Below, piece after piece: positions 1 through 5,685 of a stretch of DNA of 8,562 nt. Each line of letters begins with the position of its first letter. Position 1 is the first letter of the stretch. The position numbers and the translations under genes are program-made. This DNA is from Acidobacteriota bacterium (lineage in GTDB: Bacteria > Acidobacteriota > UBA6911 > RPQK01 > JADFOI01), in contig JAPUKI010000338.1 in assembly GCA_027295745.1 (NCBI GenBank), positions 1 through 8,562 of the forward strand, given 5' to 3'. A model generated the notes under the pieces. It was not told where the DNA came from and did no database searches. It saw nothing but the letters and a program-made list of their open reading frames with translations.

Positions 1-179
1 TCCAGCATCCCCGGGAAGATGGTCTGATGTGCCTCAATCACTGTCTGGGTCGAATCGATGGACCCATTGTCAACGACCAGGATTTGACATGAAACTGTTT
101 GCTTGCCAAGAGAGTGCAGGCAATGCTCCAGGAGTTGGCATTGATTCCAGGTGGGAATGATGACGGTCAGCTCACTCAT
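1..179 (-). CDS. Family 2 glycosyltransferase, N-terminal part (runs off the window)
   Basis: This minus-strand reading frame enters from the left edge; only its first 59 or so residues are present. It opens MSELTVIIPTWNQ, the first beta strand of a GT-A fold, followed by a helix (residues about 14-27) and then ILVVDNGSIDST. The DNGS motif binds the nucleotide part of the sugar donor in family 2 transferases. The enzyme would move a sugar from a nucleotide-sugar donor onto a growing glycan at the inner face of the cytoplasmic membrane; donor and acceptor cannot be told. The ATG at 179-177 fits the usual family start. An in-frame ATG at 203-201, preceded by a weak AAGAG, would add eight residues, and neither start has a convincing ribosome binding site. 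It is divergent from the secreted protein gene to its right and probably belongs to the same surface-glycan locus. The family call is secure; the specificity is unknown. Confidence 0.85.
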   Translation of the reverse strand, partial: MSELTVIIPTWNQCQLLEHCLHSLGKQTVSCQILVVDNGSIDSTQTVIEAHQTIFPGML

Positions 180-289
180 TAGGTGTGAGGATAGTCGACT
201 CATGTGCTCTTGGCCAGAATTTCGCAGTCGCCCATCACTTGCATGGGGGCGGGTTCTCACCCCTCGTCGCACTTTTTGACTCTAAGAGC

Positions 290-295
290 TATAAT
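290..295 (+). promoter_or_regulatory. Candidate -10 element (TATAAT) for the secreted repeat protein
   Basis: A perfect TATAAT lies at 290-295, which would place transcription initiation near 302. No good -35 hexamer sits at the usual 16-18 base distance. A TTGACT at 276-281 is only 8 bases upstream, too close to pair with it. The position argues against the GTG at 185 as the start of the downstream gene and for TTG at 320 or 338. The 140-base gap between the two divergent genes holds nothing else clear. Confidence 0.4.
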
Positions 296-319
296 AGAGC
301 CTTGGGAGATAACGTTATA

Positions 320-1765
320 TTGAACATTAGTAACGGTTTGAAGTCAGCAGTGGTCGTGTTTTGCTTACTCCTCGTTTGCGCCAGTCCCTTCTTGACTGCA
401 CAGACGGAGGGTGTCCGGAGCAGCGGCAGTTTCGAGGGATTTTTCCCCACCGTGGTGGCGCCGGAGCAATATATGGGAATAGCTTTTACCAACACGGCTG
501 ACTTTGAGGTGAAAGTTGAGCTGAGGGCTCTGGACCCCAGCGGCGAGCTCATAAGTGGGGCAGATATCCTCAACCCGGCCACACTCCTGGTTCCGCCCAG
601 AGGGCAAACCTGGGCATTGGTGGAGGATATTTTCGGTGTTGACATTCTGCCAGCGGGTTTGGCAAGGATATCTTTTCAGAGCCACAGTGCCGCGGTTGGC
701 ACCTTGTTTCTCATTGGCAATCAGGAAAGCACTCTGCTGGGTGGCGGCACCGCCCGACAGACACCCTTGAAGGCATTTGTTCTTCCCAGCATTTCTCGGG
801 AAGGGGAGTTGCCTTTTACCACTGTCCACCTTTTCAATCCCTCTGTCGATTCGGATCTTGAGGTCCAACTCACGCTTTACGACCTTTCTGGAAAAGTCAT
901 TGTGTCCAGGACAGTGGCCCTGCCGCCTCAGGGGACCGTGGTCCAGGATTTAGCCACACTTTTGGAAGTTGAACTGGCGATGTTCTCGGGAGGGTATGTC
1001 GAGGGGTTTGCCGGGGGCGAGGGCGTGGTTGCCTTTGAAACCTTCGGAACCGAGCAGAGCCTGAACCTTCTCAGTGCCCAGCCCACACCACTTCGTAAGC
1101 GGTCCTACCTGATCCCCCATTTTGCTGTGGGAGGAGGATTTGACACCGAGCTGAACTTGATCAACACAGATTCCTCACAATCGGCAACCCTGCTGCTGAG
1201 CGCCCTGGATGACGAGGGAAATGTGCGCTTGAGTCCCGTACAGATCTTTCTGGGACCACAAGAGCAAAGCATTCTCAGTATCTCTTCCTTATTTGGACTC
1301 CCCGGCGACGAGCAGATTGTGGGGTCTCTTCGTCTAGATTTACAGGACAATCTTCTCGATTCCTCCCTCGAGGTTGCCAGTGTGAATGGCTCGGTCCGAT
1401 TGAGAAGCTCCGATGGGAGGTTGTCCGCTTCTCTCCCCCTTTTTCTGGCTGGCGATACCGATGCCTTTTATGCACACATCGCTCAAGATCTGGGTTTTCT
1501 GACCGGAGTGGCTGTACTGAACCCCCAACAGAACCCGGTGGAGGTGACAGTGGAGGCCTTCGATCAAGTGGGCACCCAGGTTGGTGAGAGCAGCTTCACG
1601 CTGGCTGTGGGTGGAAGGAAAGCAAAACTTCTGCTCGAACTCATCCCCGCGACCGCGGGCCAGATGGGTGGTTATTTCCGCGTGCGTTCTGGGGAGGAGA
1701 TCTTAAGCTTTGCCCTGTTCGGAGATCTGGCGGGTGAGTCCATTTCCACCATTCCATCCCAGTGA
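320..1765 (+). CDS. Secreted protein of four beta-rich repeats, function unknown
   Basis: The frame encodes a protein of about 481 residues that begins with a clear Sec signal peptide: a lysine at residue 8, a hydrophobic core (VVVFCLLLVCASPF) and probable cleavage after A27 (LTA|Q). The rest consists of four divergent copies of a roughly 100-residue unit, at about residues 44-145, 152-251, 261-370 and 381-475. Each copy has a strand ending in N-P or N-T (FTNT, LFNPS, LINTD, VLNPQ), an LxxxD-xxG hairpin, a run like LPPQG or VPPRG, a helix-like segment (VEDIF, LATLL, ISSLF, LLELI) and a Gly-rich strand. This suggests stacked beta-sandwich domains, exported to the periplasm or cell surface. I recall similar proteins in Acidobacteriota, but I know no assigned function. 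No catalytic motif, membrane anchor or sorting signal is visible. The frame is open from a GTG at 185, but that lies upstream of the signal peptide and of a TATAAT. TTG at 320 (GGGAG at 304-308) is preferred; TTG at 338 is an alternative. Confidence 0.75.
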   Translation: MNISNGLKSAVVVFCLLLVCASPFLTAQTEGVRSSGSFEGFFPTVVAPEQYMGIAFTNTADFEVKVELRALDPSGELISGADILNPATLLVPPRGQTWALVEDIFGVDILPAGLARISFQSHSAAVGTLFLIGNQESTLLGGGTARQTPLKAFVLPSISREGELPFTTVHLFNPSVDSDLEVQLTLYDLSGKVIVSRTVALPPQGTVVQDLATLLEVELAMFSGGYVEGFAGGEGVVAFETFGTEQSLNLLSAQPTPLRKRSYLIPHFAVGGGFDTELNLINTDSSQSATLLLSALDDEGNVRLSPVQIFLGPQEQSILSISSLFGLPGDEQIVGSLRLDLQDNLLDSSLEVASVNGSVRLRSSDGRLSASLPLFLAGDTDAFYAHIAQDLGFLTGVAVLNPQQNPVEVTVEAFDQVGTQVGESSFTLAVGGRKAKLLLELIPATAGQMGGYFRVRSGEEILSFALFGDLAGESISTIPSQ

Positions 1766-1832
1766 GTGATCTTATATCCCGATAAAAACTTTGTAGCGTC
1801 CCTTCTTAGAATGGAAAAGATTTCGGAGTGAC

Positions 1833-1939
1833 GCCCTTACAGGGCTCATGAGCTCAAACATCCTTTTCCAGGGGCTCACGCCCCTGGCTATTTCCTGGCG
1901 CCCCGTTGGGGCTCCGGACATGTCTGGCTATTTCCTGGC
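1833..1939. repeat. Cluster of GC-rich stem-loops with an internal direct repeat
   Basis: The 244-base gap between the convergent secreted-protein and epimerase genes holds three short inverted repeats. GCCCT-TAC-AGGGC is at 1833-1845, an 8-bp perfect stem CCAGGGGC-TCAC-GCCCCTGG is at 1868-1887, and GCCCC-GTT-GGGGC is at 1900-1912. A 16-base direct repeat, CTGGCTATTTCCTGGC, occurs at 1884-1899 and again at 1924-1939, a 40-base period. No T-run follows a stem, so these are not typical intrinsic terminators, although they could protect or end the two converging transcripts. The arrangement resembles dispersed REP-like intergenic repeats. No reliable gene is seen in the rest of the gap. Confidence 0.6.
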
Positions 1940-2009
1940 ACCCCTAACCCGCCTCTACAAAGTCCGCCGCTACAACTTCGGGATCCGGGATGAATGTGAG
2001 TGGCTAACT

Positions 2010-2993
2010 TTAGGTGTCTGTTGGGGCTTCCAGTAGAGCTCTCTGGTAATCGATCACGCTTTGGATAATCTGTTCAAGGTTTTTGGCCGGCCCGTATTCA
2101 ATCAGTGACTGAAGGCGGGAGATATCTGGGACGCGGCGAGGCATATCTTCAAAGCCCTCCTCATAGGCTTTGTCGTAGGGGACAAAGACGATTTTAGACT
2201 GACTGGCAGTCATGGATTTCACTTTCTCGGCCAGATTCAGAATCGTACACTCTTCTTTTGAGCCGATGTTGAAAACTTGGCCCACCGCCTCCTCCTTTTC
2301 TGAAAGCCTGTAAAGAGCCTCCACCACATCCGAGACGTGCGCGAAGCAGCGGGCCTGGCTGCCGTCTCCGAAAACGGTCATTTCCACTCCCGAAAGCGCT
2401 TGCTTGACAAATGTGGGCAGGACCATGCCGTAACGCCCTATCTGACGAGGTCCTACGGTGTTGAAAAGGCGTGTCACGACCACGGGCAGTCTTTTTTCGT
2501 GCCAGTAGGCCAGGGCCAGAAATTCATCGATGGCCTTGCTGCAGGCGTAACTCCATCTTCCTTTATGGGTGGGACCGAGTACCAAATCGTCTGCTTCAGA
2601 AAAGGGGAGCTGCTTTCCTTTCCCATACACTTCCGAGGTGGAGGTGATGAGTACCTTTTTCTTCTTCTTGTTGGCTAATTCCAGGATGATTTCAGTGCCT
2701 TTGATGTTGGTCTCAATGGTGCGGACCGGGCTTTCCACAATGAGCTTCACTCCAACCGCTGCCGCCAGGTGAAAGACCACATCGCAGCGGTCAACCAGTT
2801 CCGCCGTCACAGGCACATTCATGATGGTGTCAATGGTGTAGTGAAAATGGGGATGGGTTTTCAGTTGAAGGATATTTTCAATGTTGCCCGTCGAAAGGTC
2901 ATCCACTGCAAACACCTGATGGCCCTGCTCAAGCAGATATTCGGATAAATGAGAGCCGATGAAGCCGGCGCCGCCAGTAATGAGAGCTTTCAT
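2010..2993 (-). CDS. NAD-dependent nucleotide-sugar epimerase/dehydratase (extended SDR)
   Basis: The 327-residue product is a full-length extended short-chain dehydrogenase/reductase of the type that acts on nucleotide sugars in the cytoplasm. The Rossmann motif GGAGFIG is at residues 7-13, with D31-D32 at the end of the second strand for binding the NAD ribose. The active site shows the Ser/Thr element in TSTSEVYG (117-124) and the Y149-x3-K153 pair in SYACSK. RLFNTVGPRQ (175-184) and FGDGSQARCFAHVSDV (208-223) are the substrate-domain signatures of the GalE, UDP-glucuronate decarboxylase and dTDP-glucose dehydratase group. With UDP-glucose dehydrogenase nearby, it may act on UDP-glucuronate (4-epimerisation or decarboxylation), but UDP-glucose 4-epimerase cannot be excluded. 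It is transcribed divergently from the methyltransferase. Its ATG is only 4 bases from a heptamer repeat array and has no clear ribosome binding site. The family call is firm; the exact reaction is inference. Confidence 0.88.
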   Translation of the reverse strand: MKALITGGAGFIGSHLSEYLLEQGHQVFAVDDLSTGNIENILQLKTHPHFHYTIDTIMNVPVTAELVDRCDVVFHLAAAVGVKLIVESPVRTIETNIKGTEIILELANKKKKKVLITSTSEVYGKGKQLPFSEADDLVLGPTHKGRWSYACSKAIDEFLALAYWHEKRLPVVVTRLFNTVGPRQIGRYGMVLPTFVKQALSGVEMTVFGDGSQARCFAHVSDVVEALYRLSEKEEAVGQVFNIGSKEECTILNLAEKVKSMTASQSKIVFVPYDKAYEEGFEDMPRRVPDISRLQSLIEYGPAKNLEQIIQSVIDYQRALLEAPTDT

Positions 2994-2997
2994 AAGG

Positions 2998-3053
2998 CAG
3001 AATCCAAAGTCCAGAATCCAGAATCCAGAGGGCAGGAGTCAGAAGCTGGAAGC
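2998..3053 (+). repeat. Tandem heptamer array, left member of an inverted pair
   Basis: About eight degenerate 7-base units follow each other without a gap: CAGAATC, CAAAGTC, CAGAATC, CAGAATC, CAGAGGG, CAGGAGT, CAGAAGC, TGGAAGC. The array begins 4 bases upstream of the epimerase start codon. A 17-base stretch (3013-3029) recurs exactly at 8536-8552 after tuf. The period of 7 is not a coding period. This is similar in kind to the heptanucleotide STRR repeats known from cyanobacteria, though the sequence is different. Confidence 0.75.
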
Positions 3054-3086
3054 ACAGTTTGTACGCCCTCCATGTCTCACTGACAG

Positions 3087-3098
3087 AATATCGATATT
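3087..3098. repeat. 12-bp perfect palindrome in the divergent intergenic region
   Basis: AATATCGATATT lies near the middle of the 88-base core between the two inverted heptamer arrays, in the region shared by the divergent epimerase and methyltransferase genes. It could be an operator for a dimeric regulator or part of a promoter. No convincing -35/-10 pair was found around it on either strand, so the role is open. Confidence 0.3.
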
Positions 3099-3141
3099 GG
3101 TGTTTTGTGTGCAAATGAAAAGGGAACAAGTTTCTCCCCCC

Positions 3142-3183
3142 TTCTGGATTCTGGCTTCTGAATTCTACATACTGGATTCGAAT
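3142..3183 (-). repeat. Tandem heptamer array, right member of the inverted pair
   Basis: Six 7-base units read on the plus strand as TTCTGGA, TTCTGGC, TTCTGAA, TTCTACA, TACTGGA and TTCGAAT. They are the reverse complement of the CAGAATC-type units at 2998-3053, so the two arrays face each other across an 88-base core. CTTCTGGATTCT (3141-3152) is the exact complement of 8543-8554. The last units merge into the hairpin that covers the methyltransferase start codon. Confidence 0.75.
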
Positions 3184-3204
3184 TTTGACTTCGAATCCAG
3201 TATG
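3168..3204 (+). promoter_or_regulatory. Perfect 15-bp hairpin enclosing the methyltransferase start codon
   Basis: CATACTGGATTCGAA (3168-3182) and TTCGAATCCAGTATG (3190-3204) are exact reverse complements, separated by a 7-base loop, TTTTGAC. The last three bases of the right arm are the probable ATG of the methyltransferase. In an mRNA that includes both arms, the start codon would be base-paired, and no Shine-Dalgarno sequence is visible in front of it. Either the structure limits translation or the gene is read in another way, for example from ATG 3115. The inverted repeat is seen directly; the regulatory role is inference. Confidence 0.6.
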
Positions 3205-4149
3205 CGCTGTCCCATTTGTGAGAATCCCAACGCCCAGGCTCGTTATCGGATGACAGATCGCTTCTTTGAAGTCTCCACCGATCAGTTCTGGCTCTATCAC
3301 TGCAGCAGTTGCGATCTGCTCTTCCAAGAGGAGGACAAGATCCGGGATCGTCTCCCGGAATTCTACCCTTCCGGGTATTGGTGGCAGGAAGCGGGAAAGC
3401 TCTCATGGCTGGAGAGAACCTATCGAGAATGGGTGGTGCGGCACGATCAATTGGGATTTGTGCTCTCACTTTTCCCTGACAGGCAGGGCCGGCTGCTTGA
3501 TATAGGCTGCGCTAGTGGGACCTTCCTCAAGCTGGCTCTTCAAGCGGGATTTGATGCTTTTGGTCTCGAGCAGTCCGAAGAGGCCGTCAGGATCGCGCAG
3601 AGGGTCGCGCCTGGACGAATTCTCGAGGGGAACGAACAGGACCTGATCGCCCGGGGTGAAAAATTTGATATCCTAACTCTGTTCCACTCTCTTGAGCACA
3701 TGACAGATCCGTTTCGATATCTCAAAAATATTCAAAAGCTGCTTCGCAAACCGGGTCAAGTGATCATCCAGGTGCCCAATGTCCAAAGCCTGCAGGCCAG
3801 GATCCTGGGCTCTCGCTGGTACGGCTTGGATTGTCCGAGACATGTTTACAATTACAGTACCTTCTCGGTTTTGCACTTGCTGGGGAGGGCCGGTTATCGA
3901 ATCCAACGAGTGCGTCATTTCTCACTCCGCGACAATGGGGCCGCTTTGGTCTCAAGCCTGTTTCCTGCTCTGGACACCATGTCCCAGCGTGTCAAGCTCT
4001 TGAAAAAGAAGGGAAAGTTGCATTCCTTGAGTCTTTCCATCAAGGAGAGCGCCTATCTCGCTCTAGTCATCCTGGCCCAGCCTTTTGCCCTCTTAGAGGC
4101 GGCCCTGGGCCGCGGCGCCACCGTGACGGTGTACGTCACCCTAGATTGA
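3202..4149 (+). CDS. Class I SAM-dependent methyltransferase with N-terminal zinc ribbon
   Basis: The 315-residue protein starts with a zinc-ribbon-like element (C3-x2-C6 and C34-x2-C37), followed by a Rossmann methyltransferase fold. SAM-binding motif I is LLDIGCASGTF (98-108), the acidic end of strand 2 is GLEQS (121-125), and FHSLEHMTDP (161-170) is the post-motif segment typical of the Methyltransf_23-like families. CPRHVYNYST (211-220) is a further family signature. Residues 284-303 are hydrophobic and may touch the membrane. Such proteins are common in polysaccharide and nucleotide-sugar loci, where they methylate sugars or cap chains; the substrate here is unknown. The frame is open from further upstream, including an ATG at 3115, but that extension would translate the heptamer repeat. 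ATG 3202 gives the usual M-x-C-P-x-C opening. It ends 17 bases before the dehydrogenase gene, so the two are probably co-transcribed. Confidence 0.85.
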   Translation: MRCPICENPNAQARYRMTDRFFEVSTDQFWLYHCSSCDLLFQEEDKIRDRLPEFYPSGYWWQEAGKLSWLERTYREWVVRHDQLGFVLSLFPDRQGRLLDIGCASGTFLKLALQAGFDAFGLEQSEEAVRIAQRVAPGRILEGNEQDLIARGEKFDILTLFHSLEHMTDPFRYLKNIQKLLRKPGQVIIQVPNVQSLQARILGSRWYGLDCPRHVYNYSTFSVLHLLGRAGYRIQRVRHFSLRDNGAALVSSLFPALDTMSQRVKLLKKKGKLHSLSLSIKESAYLALVILAQPFALLEAALGRGATVTVYVTLD

Positions 4150-4166
4150 AGAAACTCTTTTGACCC

Positions 4167-5543
4167 ATGAAGATCTGTGTGATTGGAACCGGTTATGTCG
4201 GCCTGGTGGCGGGAACTTGTTTCGCTGAAACCGGCAATGATGTGATCTGTATGGATGTGGACGAGAAGAAGATTGCCCAGCTGCAAAAAGGAAAGATTCC
4301 CATCTTTGAGCCGGGCCTTCAGGAGCTCATCCGGCGAAACGAGCAAGAAGAGCGGCTTCGTTTTACCACCGATCTCCCCTGGGCGGTGAAAAACTCACTG
4401 ATCGTTGCCATCGCTGTCGGGACTCCTTCAGGTGAAGATGGTTCCTCTGACTTGAGCTACGTTATGGAAGCGGCACGGGCTATCGCCAAGGCCATGGACG
4501 ATTATAAGATCATCGTCACCAAGAGCACCGTTCCGGTGGGCACAGCCGATCAGATATCCCAGGAGATCTCATCTCTGACAGCGTTCCAGTTTGATGTGGT
4601 GGCGAATCCCGAATTCTTGAAGGCGGGTGCTGCTGTTGAGGATTTCATGAAGCCTGACCGGGTCGTGATCGGTGTCAGCGAGCCCCGAGTGGCTGCCATC
4701 ATGAAGGATTTATACGCGCCCTTTACTCGAACCGGCGCACCCATCCTGGTGATGGATACTCGCAGTGCTGAAATGACGAAATACGCAGCCAATGCCATGC
4801 TGGCCAGTCGCATCTCCTTTATGAATGAGATCGCAAACCTGTGCGAGCACACGGGGGCGGATGTCGATAAAGTGCGACATGCGATCGCCCGGGACCGACG
4901 AATTGGCGCTTCTTTTCTTTTTCCCGGATTGGGTTATGGCGGATCCTGTTTTCCAAAAGATGTCAAGGCCTTGATCCATATGGGCCGTGAGAAAAATTAC
5001 CCCTTAACGCTGATCCAGGCGGTGGATGAAGTCAACGAACTTCAGAAGCACATCATTATCAACAAGATCCTGAGGTTTTACTCCCCCGAGGCTGCAACAT
5101 CGCACCAGCAACTCCATTCACTTTCCCTCTCGGACATCGAGAAACAGTATGGTGCCAACAGTCCGGTCAAGGGAAAGACATTTGCCATTTGGGGACTGGC
5201 CTTTAAGCCCCAGACGGATGACATGCGAGAGGCCCCTTCGCGGGTCGTGATTGAGCAGTTGCTGGCGTTGGGAGCCAGGATTCAGGTCTATGATCCGGAA
5301 GCCATGAGGGAGGCTCGCAAAATCTTTGGTAAGAAAATCCGTTATGCCAAAAACAATTATGAAGCTCTGAGAGATGCAGACGCCTTGATCCTGGTGACGG
5401 AATGGAACGAGTTTCGGAATCCCGATTTTAAGAAGATGAAGGGATTGCTGAAGGATCCCGTGATCTTCGATGGGAGAAATCAATACAGTCGCCGAGAGAT
5501 GCAGGAGCTGGGGTTCGTCTATTTTGCTGTGGGGCGACCGTGA
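4167..5543 (+). CDS. ugd: UDP-glucose 6-dehydrogenase
   Basis: This cytoplasmic enzyme oxidises UDP-glucose to UDP-glucuronate with two NAD+, supplying an acidic precursor for capsule or exopolysaccharide. The 458-residue protein has all three domains of the UDP-glucose/GDP-mannose dehydrogenase family. The N-terminal NAD motif GTGYVG is at 7-12, KSTVPVGT at 119-126 and NPEF at 147-150. The central helix has TKYAANA (204-210), and the catalytic cysteine is C261 in GYGGSCFPKD. The C-terminal UDP-binding part has WGLAFKPQTDDMREAPS (342-358). Two things are odd. The residue after NPEFLK is alanine (A153) where I expect a conserved glutamate. A linker at about 303-334 is roughly 20 residues longer than usual. 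The gene follows the methyltransferase by 17 bases with no clear ribosome binding site. UDP-glucose is a likelier substrate than GDP-mannose because of the overall motif set. Confidence 0.93.
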   Translation: MKICVIGTGYVGLVAGTCFAETGNDVICMDVDEKKIAQLQKGKIPIFEPGLQELIRRNEQEERLRFTTDLPWAVKNSLIVAIAVGTPSGEDGSSDLSYVMEAARAIAKAMDDYKIIVTKSTVPVGTADQISQEISSLTAFQFDVVANPEFLKAGAAVEDFMKPDRVVIGVSEPRVAAIMKDLYAPFTRTGAPILVMDTRSAEMTKYAANAMLASRISFMNEIANLCEHTGADVDKVRHAIARDRRIGASFLFPGLGYGGSCFPKDVKALIHMGREKNYPLTLIQAVDEVNELQKHIIINKILRFYSPEAATSHQQLHSLSLSDIEKQYGANSPVKGKTFAIWGLAFKPQTDDMREAPSRVVIEQLLALGARIQVYDPEAMREARKIFGKKIRYAKNNYEALRDADALILVTEWNEFRNPDFKKMKGLLKDPVIFDGRNQYSRREMQELGFVYFAVGRP

Positions 5544-5553
5544 GGGGGGGCAA

Positions 5554-5588
5554 GTTCCAGGTTTCAAGTTTCAGGTTTCAAGGGGCAG
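5554..5588 (-). repeat. Tandem heptamer array of the GTTTCAG type, left member of an inverted pair
   Basis: Five consecutive 7-base units, GTTCCAG, GTTTCAA, GTTTCAG, GTTTCAA and GGGGCAG, begin 10 bases after the dehydrogenase stop codon. GTTCCAGGTT (5554-5563) is the exact complement of AACCTGGAAC (5660-5669) in the partner array. The period and placement match the arrays at 2998-3183, but the unit sequence differs, so this looks like a related subfamily. Confidence 0.7.
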
Positions 5589-5604
5589 CCTGGAGAATGT
5601 GGGA

Positions 5605-5620
5605 GCGGCCTGAGGGCCGC
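5605..5620. repeat. GC-rich stem-loop in the core between the paired arrays
   Basis: GCGGCC and GGCCGC form a perfect 6-bp stem with a TGAG loop, inside the 67-base core (5589-5655) between the two inverted heptamer arrays. The following bases are GAATACGAGTCGG rather than a T-run, so it is a poor intrinsic terminator. With its flanking arrays, the whole 5554-5683 unit could fold as one long imperfect hairpin in the transcript between the dehydrogenase and glycosyltransferase genes. No gene is seen in this 142-base gap. Confidence 0.45.
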
Positions 5621-5655
5621 GAATACGAGTCGGAAAGAATTTTAGCTATACGTCT

Positions 5656-5683
5656 CTGGAACCTGGAACCTGAATACCTGGAT
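5656..5683 (+). repeat. Tandem heptamer array, right member of the inverted pair
   Basis: Four 7-base units, CTGGAAC, CTGGAAC, CTGAATA and CCTGGAT, run to within 2 bases of the start codon of the downstream glycosyltransferase. They are oriented opposite to the array at 5554-5588. Because the array fills the place where a ribosome binding site should be, the downstream gene has no recognisable one. Confidence 0.7.
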
Positions 5684-5685
5684 TT

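Noticed and set aside
276..295. TTGACT and TATAAT as a complete promoter
   Set aside because: The spacer is only 8 bases; the two cannot serve as a -35/-10 pair. Only the -10 is kept as a candidate.
185..319. GTG at 185 as start of the secreted protein gene, giving 45 extra residues
   Set aside because: The added residues precede a clear signal peptide, and a TATAAT at 290-295 would lie inside the gene. The start was moved to TTG 320.
365..868. Minus-strand frame of 167 residues within the secreted protein gene
   Set aside because: It is opposite a well-supported gene with signal peptide and repeats; its translation shows no domain.
1868..1887. Intrinsic terminator at the 8-bp GC stem
   Set aside because: No T-run follows on either strand, so a Rho-independent terminator is not supported.
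1848..2036. Plus-strand frame of 62 residues between the convergent genes
   Set aside because: It is made mostly of the stem-loop repeat and overlaps the epimerase end; no ribosome binding site or recognisable domain.
2998..3183. CRISPR-like array
   Set aside because: Units are 7 bases, directly tandem, with no spacers and no cas genes.
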